Shown in pieces: positions 1 to 4,922 of a stretch of 8,473 nucleotides of DNA. Below the pieces are notes generated by a model. The model had not been told where the DNA came from. It saw nothing but the letters and a program-made list of their open reading frames with translations, and did no database searches. Made by a program: the position numbers and the translations under genes. Each line of letters starts with the position of its first letter. Within the stretch, counting starts at the first letter, position 1. Source of the DNA: Holophagaceae bacterium UBA1801 (GTDB lineage Bacteria > Acidobacteriota > Holophagae > Holophagales > Holophagaceae); the NCBI GenBank assembly GCA_002319925.1, contig DCFP01000098.1:23256-31728 (forward strand), given 5' to 3'.

Positions 1-33
1 CCGGTTGGCCACTAGCAGTTTGGTTTCAGGCAT
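1..33 (-). CDS. Biotin carboxylase-type protein, N-terminal 11 residues only (partial)
   Basis: The minus strand from 33 reads MPETKLLVANR and runs off the window. The run LLVANR matches the start of the biotin carboxylase fold, whose family usually opens K-(I/L)-L-(I/V)-A-N-R-G-E-I-A. This points to an ATP-dependent biotin carboxylase: acetyl-CoA carboxylase AccC, or the alpha subunit of a propionyl-, methylcrotonyl- or pyruvate carboxylase. Eleven residues cannot tell these apart, so no symbol is given. The ATG at 33 is preferred because GAGGAA lies 6 nt upstream of it. Two in-frame ATG codons further up (60 and 57) lack a Shine-Dalgarno sequence and would add a tail with no family match. 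The gene is divergent from the lipoprotein gene, with only 33 bp between the two chosen starts. The family call is an inference from a short but distinctive motif. Confidence 0.6.
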   Translation of the reverse strand, partial: MPETKLLVANR

Positions 34-39
34 GGTTGT

Positions 40-45
40 TTCCTC
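40..45 (-). promoter_or_regulatory. Ribosome binding site of the biotin carboxylase-type gene
   Basis: GAGGAA on the minus strand, 6 nt before the ATG at 33. It decides that start over the upstream in-frame ATG codons at 60 and 57, which have no comparable site. Confidence 0.6.
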
Positions 46-66
46 AAACTCAGGCATCATAGGACG

Positions 67-522
67 GTGCGATCACTCAGCCTACCAAAGCTCACGTCTA
101 CGTCCATGATTTGCCTCACGCTTGCGCTGGGGGGATCAGGTTGTGGCCGGAAAGGGGACCCGATCCCACGTCCCCGGGCTCAGCCAGCGGCCTGCAGCGC
201 GCGGTGGATCAAACTCCGCACCCTGGAAGTGACCCTGCCTTCACAGGACATCCTTCGGGATGATCTCGTGGGTCTTGAGCAGGTCCGCGTTTATTTCCTC
301 CCGCTCGGTAATGCTCAGCCGAGTGCGGAGGATCTCCTGACCAAGGGCGAGGTCATCATGGAGACACGCACCCCCGATCTGCCCCGGCCCGGAAAGACCT
401 TGCTGCTGGACATGAGCGGAGTTACCCGGCCCGCGGGCTGGATCATCGTGATCTCCGTGCGGGTCGGTGATGTCCTGGGCGCTCCGAGCGAAATCCTCCC
501 GTGGCTGGATCCGGTGATTTGA
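67..522 (+). CDS. Small predicted lipoprotein with LptM/YifL-like mature N-terminus
   Basis: A 151-residue protein of unknown function. Residues 1-25 look like a lipoprotein signal peptide: Arg2 and Lys8 give a charged start, MICLTLALGG a hydrophobic core, and Cys26 would be the lipidated residue. The lipobox GSGC is loose, because position -3 is Gly rather than Leu. The mature start CGRKGDPIPRPR resembles the CG-x-KG-P motif with following prolines of the small LptM/YifL lipoproteins, but this protein is much longer than those. Residues 45-150 look like a beta-rich domain, possibly fibronectin type III-like, which is a guess. The GTG start at 67 is chosen because the alternative ATG at 106 would leave a signal peptide with no positive charge; neither start has a good ribosome binding site (AGGA is only 2 nt from the GTG). 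It converges with coaBC, 4 bp stop to stop. The gene call is firm; the role is unknown. Confidence 0.8.
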   Translation: MRSLSLPKLTSTSMICLTLALGGSGCGRKGDPIPRPRAQPAACSARWIKLRTLEVTLPSQDILRDDLVGLEQVRVYFLPLGNAQPSAEDLLTKGEVIMETRTPDLPRPGKTLLLDMSGVTRPAGWIIVISVRVGDVLGAPSEILPWLDPVI

Positions 523-526
523 TTCT

Positions 527-1720
527 TCAGCCGCCGAAATAATCGCCGAGCCAGTGAACCACGGCCTGCGCCAACCGGTCCTTTGGCAGTGGCCCCATCA
601 CGGCCGAGGCGCCTTTGGATGTAACCGGCGTCAAGGAATTACCTTGATTTCCGAAACCTTTCCCCTGGGAGATATCGTTCACGAGGATGGCATCGAGGCC
701 CTTCTTGACGAGTTTGGCTTGGGCGTTGGCGACATGGTTCTCGCTCTCAGCGGCGAATCCGACAACCCACTGGCCCGAGCGCTTTTCCGAGGCCAGGGTC
801 GCCAATACGTCCGGGGTGCGGACCAACACTAGATTCTCAGGCCCCTCACTCTTTTTAACCTTCTCAACGGCGTAGTGCTCTGGCCGTTGGTCCGCCACCG
901 CAGCGGCCGCCACCAGTCCATCCATGGCAGACCACATCTTCTCGCAGGCTTCCAGCATGTCCTGAGCACTGCGGACTCGCGTGGCTTCAAGGCCCCACGG
1001 CACCCGCAAGTCACCTCCGATCACGAGATGGACCTCGGCTCCGGCGTACCGGAATGCCCGTGCGATTTCGAGCCCCATGGTGCCCGAGGATCGATTGGTG
1101 AGGGTGCGGACCGGATCCAGGTCCTCCCGAGTCGGCCCGGCGGTCACCAGGACCCGTTTCCCTGTGAATGCAGGAATCTTCGGGCTCACCGCGATCTGAA
1201 TAGCCTCGAAGATATCCTCCAACTCCGCCAGACGACCGATGCCGCTTTCGCCCTCCGCCAGGAAGCCCACAGCCGGATCCACGACCGCATGCCCATAGCC
1301 GCGAAGCGTCGCCAGATTTTTCTGCACGGAAGGATGCTTCCACATGGCGTGATTCATGGCCGGGGCCCACAGAACCTGCCCGCGGGCAGCCAACAGCACA
1401 GTGGAGAGCAAATCGTCCGCGAGGCCGTTGGCCGTCTTGCCCATGATGTCCGCCGTGGCGGGAACCACCGCGATGAGATCGGCCCACTTCGCCAGGTCCA
1501 CGTGCTCCACCTTGGGATTCGGCCGCCACTCGTGATATTCGGGGTTGGCCCCGAAGCAAGGCTCGCCCGTGAGCGTGGCCAGGGTCAGAGGCGTGATGAA
1601 ACGGCTGCCAGCGTCGGTGATGCAGGCACGAACCTGGTGTCCCCCCCGGACCAGCATGCGCGCCAGTTCGCACGCTTTGTAGGCCGCGATTCCCCCAGTT
1701 ATGCCCAGCAGGATCTTCAT
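527..1720 (-). CDS. coaBC: CoaBC: phosphopantothenoylcysteine decarboxylase / phosphopantothenate-cysteine ligase
   Basis: Bifunctional cytoplasmic flavoprotein of coenzyme A synthesis, 397 residues, a normal length. CoaB joins cysteine to 4'-phosphopantothenate using CTP; CoaC then decarboxylates the product to 4'-phosphopantetheine with FMN. The CoaC half (about 1-180) shows GITGGIAAYKACE at 6-18, catalytic His73 in HVDLAKWAD, PATADIMGKTANGLADD at 87-103 and PAMNHAMW at 120-127 with Asn123. The CoaB half (about 186-397) shows VTAGPTRED at 192-200, TNRSSGTMG at 208-216, AAAAVAD at 271-277, KVKK at 287-290, GFAAE at 321-325 and LVNDIS at 346-351. His73 and Asn123 match E. coli His75 and Asn125 with an offset of two, so the E. 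coli active-site Cys158 falls on Glu156 (LAEGESGIGR), a notable change. An upstream in-frame start at 1879 would add 53 unrelated residues; the ATG at 1720 has GGAGG just ahead of it. Confidence 0.97.
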   Translation of the reverse strand: MKILLGITGGIAAYKACELARMLVRGGHQVRACITDAGSRFITPLTLATLTGEPCFGANPEYHEWRPNPKVEHVDLAKWADLIAVVPATADIMGKTANGLADDLLSTVLLAARGQVLWAPAMNHAMWKHPSVQKNLATLRGYGHAVVDPAVGFLAEGESGIGRLAELEDIFEAIQIAVSPKIPAFTGKRVLVTAGPTREDLDPVRTLTNRSSGTMGLEIARAFRYAGAEVHLVIGGDLRVPWGLEATRVRSAQDMLEACEKMWSAMDGLVAAAAVADQRPEHYAVEKVKKSEGPENLVLVRTPDVLATLASEKRSGQWVVGFAAESENHVANAQAKLVKKGLDAILVNDISQGKGFGNQGNSLTPVTSKGASAVMGPLPKDRLAQAVVHWLGDYFGG

Positions 1721-1724
1721 GGTT

Positions 1725-1729
1725 CCTCC
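1725..1729 (-). promoter_or_regulatory. Ribosome binding site of coaBC
   Basis: The minus strand reads GGGAGGAACC directly before the ATG at 1720. The GGAGG core lies 4 nt from the start. It sets the start codon and argues against the 53-residue longer reading frame. Confidence 0.8.
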
Positions 1730-1741
1730 CTGACCCATAAT

Positions 1742-1802
1742 CCTAAGGAGCCGCGCCAAAAGGAACTGTGCGGTCCGGTTTATTTTGACGCGGAATCTTA
1801 GG
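1742..1802 (-). repeat. Long interrupted inverted repeat in the coaBC leader
   Basis: CCTAAG and CCGCG at 1742-1755 are complementary, in register, to CGCGG and CTTAGG at 1789-1802. That makes 11 of 14 pairs, with a 3-nt internal mismatch and a 33-nt loop. On the minus strand it would form a hairpin just upstream of the coaBC ribosome binding site. It has no T-tract, so it is not a normal terminator. It could be a leader RNA structure, a regulator site or chance. Confidence 0.35.
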
Positions 1803-1816
1803 TTGGTGGATTGTTT

Positions 1817-1832
1817 GGCAGGCCCACCTGCC
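1817..1832. repeat. Short perfect inverted repeat between coaBC and rpoZ
   Basis: GGCAGG, a 4-nt centre CCCA, then CCTGCC: a perfect 6-bp inverted repeat near the middle of the divergent intergenic region. It may be a protein site or a small hairpin. In GC-rich DNA a repeat of this size can arise by chance. Confidence 0.25.
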
Positions 1833-1851
1833 TGGAGGTAACGACGAATCC

Positions 1852-1880
1852 TGGAAATCCTCTGATTTCCTTGATACACT
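1852..1880 (+). promoter_or_regulatory. Predicted sigma70-type promoter of rpoZ
   Basis: TGGAAA at 1852-1857 (4 of 6 to TTGACA), a 17-bp spacer, then TACACT at 1875-1880 (4 of 6 to TATAAT), preceded by TG at 1872-1873 as in extended -10 promoters. The predicted start would be near 1887, giving a short leader before the ATG at 1903. Placed by eye only. Confidence 0.35.
1853..1870. promoter_or_regulatory. Operator-like inverted repeat inside the rpoZ promoter
   Basis: GGAAATC, centre CTCT, GATTTCC: perfect 7-bp arms around a 4-nt centre, 18 bp in all. It covers most of the predicted -35 box and the spacer of the rpoZ promoter. A dimeric regulator bound here would block polymerase. The sequence differs from the TTCAAC/GTTGAA operators further right, so a different protein would be involved. 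No binding protein can be named. Confidence 0.35.
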
Positions 1881-1902
1881 TGCTCTCTTCGAGGGAAATT
1901 AC

Positions 1903-2187
1903 ATGGTCCATCGCACAGTCGTTCACGTCCCGGATGAAGTCGCCAACAAGTACCGCTTCGTGGTGGTGTCCGGAAAGCGTTGCGAACAGCTCCAGCGCGG
2001 CGCCTTTCCCAAGGTGGAAGTCCAGGTTCCCATGAACAAGTTAGGCCAGCCCCAGGACGCGCCTCGCCTTGCCTCTTTCTGGGGCCAGGTGGCGGTGCGC
2101 GAAGTGGAGGAAAGCCGCATCGCCTTCGAGGAACCGGAAATTACGCCTCTCGACTACACCCTGGAAGTTCCCATCTCCGTGGAATAA
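1903..2187 (+). CDS. rpoZ: DNA-directed RNA polymerase omega subunit
   Basis: A 94-residue protein, within the usual size of omega, the small subunit that binds the beta' subunit and aids polymerase assembly. Residues 14-33 read ANKYRFVVVSGKRCEQLQRG, matching the conserved N-terminal segment of RpoZ (E. coli NRFDLVLVAARRARQMQ). The second conserved block is VAVREVEESRI at about 65-75, matching IALREIEEGLI in E. coli. The stretch between them is longer than in E. coli. The ATG at 1903 has GAGGGA 6-7 nt upstream. In many bacteria rpoZ and coaBC lie in one operon on the same strand; here they are adjacent but head-to-head. The gene ends with its own strong terminator, so it is probably transcribed alone. 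Confidence 0.9.
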   Translation: MVHRTVVHVPDEVANKYRFVVVSGKRCEQLQRGAFPKVEVQVPMNKLGQPQDAPRLASFWGQVAVREVEESRIAFEEPEITPLDYTLEVPISVE

Positions 2188-2209
2188 CCCCCCTACGGAT
2201 CCAGATCGG

Positions 2210-2238
2210 ACAGGCCCCAACGCGGGGCCTGTTTTTTT
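2210..2238 (+). terminator. Intrinsic terminator after rpoZ
   Basis: ACAGGCCCC at 2210-2218 pairs perfectly with GGGGCCTGT at 2224-2232 (9 bp) around the 5-nt loop AACGC, followed by seven T residues (2232-2238). It is a textbook Rho-independent terminator and separates rpoZ from the exporter operon. Confidence 0.93.
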
Positions 2239-2249
2239 GAATTCCTTAT

Positions 2250-2267
2250 TTTCAACGTCTGTTGAAA
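2250..2267. promoter_or_regulatory. Predicted TetR operator 1 (upstream)
   Basis: TTTCAAC, centre GTCT, GTTGAAA: 7-bp arms in an 18-bp site. It has the same TTCAAC...CTGTTGAA core as the palindrome at 2301-2318. The centres are 51 bp apart, close to five helical turns, so two dimers would sit on nearly the same face of the DNA. It lies just upstream of the predicted operon promoter. Confidence 0.75.
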
Positions 2268-2273
2268 TTTTTC

Positions 2274-2302
2274 TTGCGCCCCGATCCCTGCGACTCCATT
2301 AT
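2274..2302 (+). promoter_or_regulatory. Predicted promoter of the exporter operon
   Basis: TTGCGC at 2274-2279 (3 of 6), a 17-bp spacer, and CATTAT at 2297-2302 (4 of 6). The -10 box overlaps the left end of operator 2, and the expected start near 2309 falls at that operator's centre. This is a sensible place for repression, but the boxes are weak and were chosen partly for their position. Confidence 0.35.
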
Positions 2303-2318
2303 TCAACAGCTGTTGAAT
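2301..2318. promoter_or_regulatory. Predicted TetR operator 2 (downstream, perfect palindrome)
   Basis: ATTCAACAGCTGTTGAAT is a perfect 18-bp palindrome. It ends one base before the ribosome binding site of the tetR-family gene. With its near copy at 2250-2267 it is the strongest candidate for the binding site of the adjacent regulator. TetR proteins bind such palindromes as dimers and usually repress their own gene. Confidence 0.8.
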
Positions 2319-2319
2319 C

Positions 2320-2323
2320 GGAG
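2320..2323 (+). promoter_or_regulatory. Ribosome binding site deciding the TTG start of the regulator
   Basis: GGAG with 6 nt to the TTG at 2330. No in-frame ATG or GTG exists between here and the HTH domain, and longer readings would run through operators and terminator, so the TTG is the best start. Confidence 0.6.
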
Positions 2324-2329
2324 TTCATC

Positions 2330-3025
2330 TTGATCCACTCGCCCAAAACTCCACGCCTTCGGGGGCCCAAAACCACCAAAGTCGATCCCGAACATATCCT
2401 TGCGGCAGCGGAACGGGTCTTTGCGAAAGAAGGGCTCCTGGGCGCCAGCATCCGGGCCATCGCGCGCGAAGCCGGCTGTGATCCGGCCCTCATCTACTAC
2501 CACTTCGAGAACAAGGAGGCGGTCTTCACGACGATGCTGGACCGGAAGTTTCCTCCTCTGATCGCCGATCTCGAAAAACTGGCTGACCCTTCCGATCTCC
2601 GGCACACCTCCGAACGTTTCTGGGACGCCCTCCGGACCATCTATCGCCACGTGGGCAAGGATGCGGGGTTCCGAGCCACCGTCCGAGGCGAGATGACCCG
2701 TGGCGGGGAGGGCGTGAAAGACACCATCGCCCAGCATGTGCTTCCCCTGTTCAAGGCACTCTCCAGCCTATTCCAGCAGGGCGTCCAGCGGGGTCACATC
2801 CGCCCGGAGGTCCCGCCGCCACTGGGTGTGTTCTTCTTCGCGCGGCTCTACATCGAAATCCTCGACGTGGCGCCTGTCATGGCAGAACGAATCGCGCACA
2901 TCCCCGTCGAGAAGGCCCTGCCCATGGCGGAACGATCCTGGTTCGAACTCTACTGGCGCGGCATTGCCACCCAGCCCGACACGCCTCTGCCCTTCCTGGG
3001 AAAACCCATGGAGCCCTTGCCATGA
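2330..3025 (+). CDS. TetR/AcrR-family transcriptional regulator of the exporter operon
   Basis: A 231-residue DNA-binding repressor from a TTG start. Residues 20-66 form the TetR helix-turn-helix domain: DPEHILAAAERVFAKEG, then SIRAIAREAG, and the recognition helix region CDPALIYYHFENKEAVF, with the typical YYHFxNKE signature. Residues about 75-215 should be the helical ligand-binding and dimerisation domain, which is too variable to predict a ligand. The first gene of the operon, it overlaps the next gene by ATGA at 3022-3025 and sits right behind two matching palindromes, so autorepression and co-regulation of the pump are likely. Position and operon order match E. coli CecR (YbiH), which controls ybhGFSR; I cannot show that the C-terminal domain belongs to the same subfamily. 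A longer in-frame reading from 2069 would cover rpoZ, its terminator and the operators, so it is rejected. Confidence 0.92.
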   Translation: MIHSPKTPRLRGPKTTKVDPEHILAAAERVFAKEGLLGASIRAIAREAGCDPALIYYHFENKEAVFTTMLDRKFPPLIADLEKLADPSDLRHTSERFWDALRTIYRHVGKDAGFRATVRGEMTRGGEGVKDTIAQHVLPLFKALSSLFQQGVQRGHIRPEVPPPLGVFFFARLYIEILDVAPVMAERIAHIPVEKALPMAERSWFELYWRGIATQPDTPLPFLGKPMEPLP

Positions 3026-4011
3026 TCCGTAAGGTCCCGATTCTCACTGATGCAGTACTCGTGCTGGCGGGAGTGATGGCTTTCATCGCCTGCCGGAATT
3101 CCGGCTCGCAAGGTTCGCTTCTCCTTTCCGGGAACATCGAAGTGACCCAGGTGGAGGCGAGCTTCCGCATCGCGGGGAAGGTGCTGGAACGGCCCGTGGA
3201 CGAGGGACAGATCGTCCATGAGGGCCAGCTGCTGGCACGTCTCGATGCCAAGGACCTCGAGCAGACCGTGGCCATGCGGGAAGCGGACGGCGCCGTGGCC
3301 AAGGCAGTCCTGGCCGAACTGCAGGCGGGCTCGCGCAAGGAGGAAATCGAGTCGGCAAGGGCAGCTCTCGAAGGGGCTACCGCGGACCTGAAACGCCTGG
3401 AACCGGATGATGCACGGATCCGTGAACTGCATCAGCAGGGCATCGTCTCGGACCACGACTTCGAGGCTTCTCACGCCGCTCTGGTGGCAGCGAAAGCGCG
3501 GATGAACCAGGCCGAGCAGCAATATACCTTGGTCAGGAAGGGACCACGGCCCGAGGACATCGAGCAGGGCCGGGCGCGAAATGATCAGGCTCAGCAGGCC
3601 CTGGAACTGGCTCGCACGCAACTGGGCTACGCCACGTTGACAGCTCCGTTCTCAGGGGTGGTCCTCTCCAAGAACGTGGAGCCCAAGGAATTCGTTTCTC
3701 CCGGCACGGCCGTGGTCACCATCGGCGATCTGTCCAACGTGTGGATGAGGGCCTATGTCGAAGAAACCGATCTGGGCCGCGTGAAGGTCGGGCAGAAGGC
3801 GATCCTCACCACGGATACCTTCCCTGGCAAGCGATACGAGGGCCGTGTGTCCTTCGTCGCCTCCGAAGCCGAATTCACGCCGAAAAGCGTGCAGACCCAA
3901 AAGGAGCGCGTGAAGCTCGTCTACCGGATCAAGATCGATGTACCGAATCCATCCATGGAGCTGAAACCCGGAATGCCCGCCACGGCGGAAATCGCAACCG
4001 GAGGGAACTGA
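3022..4011 (+). CDS. HlyD/YbhG-type membrane fusion protein of an ABC-2 exporter
   Basis: A 329-residue periplasmic adaptor, close to the length of E. coli YbhG. The N-terminus has a hydrophobic segment (about 11-23) followed by Cys24 (AFIAC). It may be a lipoprotein anchor, though Phe at -3 is unusual, or else a plain inner-membrane anchor. Residues 35-75 and 205-236 are the two halves of the lipoyl/barrel-sandwich domain, the second with the family motif LGYATLTAPFSGVV and then PGTAVVTIGDL. Residues about 76-200 are Ala/Glu/Gln-rich and should form the long coiled-coil hairpin that reaches an outer-membrane channel. Residues 237-325 form the beta-barrel and membrane-proximal part, including FTPKSVQTQKERVKLVYRI, typical of the YbhG/YhiI group. 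It overlaps the upstream gene by ATGA and the ATPase gene by one base. No channel gene follows, so a TolC-like protein from elsewhere is inferred. Confidence 0.93.
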   Translation: MIRKVPILTDAVLVLAGVMAFIACRNSGSQGSLLLSGNIEVTQVEASFRIAGKVLERPVDEGQIVHEGQLLARLDAKDLEQTVAMREADGAVAKAVLAELQAGSRKEEIESARAALEGATADLKRLEPDDARIRELHQQGIVSDHDFEASHAALVAAKARMNQAEQQYTLVRKGPRPEDIEQGRARNDQAQQALELARTQLGYATLTAPFSGVVLSKNVEPKEFVSPGTAVVTIGDLSNVWMRAYVEETDLGRVKVGQKAILTTDTFPGKRYEGRVSFVASEAEFTPKSVQTQKERVKLVYRIKIDVPNPSMELKPGMPATAEIATGGN

Positions 4012-4922
4012 TGGAGACGATCCGCGCCGAGGGTCTCACCCGGCGCTTCGGCGATCTCACCGCGGTGGATCGTCTGACAGTGTCCGTCAAGGAGGGGGAG
4101 ATTTTCGGGCTTGTGGGCCCCGATGGCGCCGGGAAAACCACCACCATGCGCCTGCTCACGGGCATCCTCGCGCCCACCTCCGGGGAAGCCTGGGTGGATG
4201 GCCTCCACATCGTGAAGGACGCTGATCCCATCAAGGACCGCATCGGCTACATGAGCCAGCGCTTCGGCCTCTACCCCGACCTGACCGTGCAGGAGAACAT
4301 CGATTTCTACGCCGACCTCTACGACGTGCCCGGCAAAGGGCGCGCAGAACGGCTGGAGCGGCTGCTTGCCTTCAGCAACCTCACGCCCTTCAAGCGGCGC
4401 CGCGCGGGGAATCTCTCGGGCGGCATGAAGCAGAAACTGGGCCTCGCATGTGCCCTCATCCACACGCCTCGTGTCCTTTTTCTGGATGAGCCCACCAACG
4501 GCGTGGATCCCGTTTCGCGCAGAGATTTCTGGCGCATCCTCTATCAGCTCCTGCGGGAGGGCGTCACCATTTTCGTCTCCACGGCCTACCTGGACGAGGC
4601 CGAGCGCTGCAACCGCATCGGCCTCATGCATCAGGGTCGGCTCCTGGCCTGCGACACCGTGGACGGCGTCAAGGGACTCATGAAGGGCGTGCTTCTGGAA
4701 GTGCGCTGTGACAGGCCGCGGGAGGCGGCGAAGGCGCTTCGCCCGCGGGAGGTCGCCATGTTCGGAGACCGCTTGCATGTGCGCACGGAGGAGACCGAGC
4801 GCGGACAAGCCGAGGTGGAGGCCACACTGAAGGCCGGCGGGTTCACGAGCATGGGCATCCGCGTGATCACGCCATCCCTGGAAGACGTCTTCACCTCGGC
4901 GTTGCCGGGAGGCGAGGCATGA
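4011..4922 (+). CDS. ABC exporter ATPase subunit 1 (matches N-terminal half of YbhF); H-loop His absent
   Basis: A 303-residue cytoplasmic nucleotide-binding protein. Walker A is GPDGAGKT at 36-43, with Asp where Asn is common. The Q-loop has Gln83 (MSQRFGLYPDLT), the signature is LSGGM at 135-139, and Walker B is VLFLDE at 155-160 with Glu160 and a D-loop NGVDP. The H-loop is FVSTAYLDEAE, with Ala192 where His is expected. The C-terminal ITPSLEDVF (286-294) is a tail shared with the next gene. It therefore keeps a good signature motif but lacks the switch histidine. It most likely pairs with the following ATPase as a heterodimer powering the two permeases. The ATG at 4011 overlaps the previous stop (TGATG), with GGAGGG 5 nt upstream; an in-frame extension to 3741 only shadows the upstream gene. 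Confidence 0.94.
   Translation: METIRAEGLTRRFGDLTAVDRLTVSVKEGEIFGLVGPDGAGKTTTMRLLTGILAPTSGEAWVDGLHIVKDADPIKDRIGYMSQRFGLYPDLTVQENIDFYADLYDVPGKGRAERLERLLAFSNLTPFKRRRAGNLSGGMKQKLGLACALIHTPRVLFLDEPTNGVDPVSRRDFWRILYQLLREGVTIFVSTAYLDEAERCNRIGLMHQGRLLACDTVDGVKGLMKGVLLEVRCDRPREAAKALRPREVAMFGDRLHVRTEETERGQAEVEATLKAGGFTSMGIRVITPSLEDVFTSALPGGEA

Noticed and set aside
875..1801. 308-codon open frame on the plus strand opposite coaBC
   Set aside because: It lies antisense to a clear CoaBC gene. Its translation is rich in Arg, His, Gly and Pro with no family motif, as expected of a GC-rich antisense shadow.
1721..1879. Upstream extension of coaBC to the ATG at 1879
   Set aside because: It would add 53 residues with no CoaC similarity; the ATG at 1720 begins the family's normal MKILLGITGG start and has a strong ribosome binding site.
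2299..2737. Minus-strand open frames opposite the TetR-family gene
   Set aside because: They overlap the operators and the HTH coding region, and their translations show no family motif.
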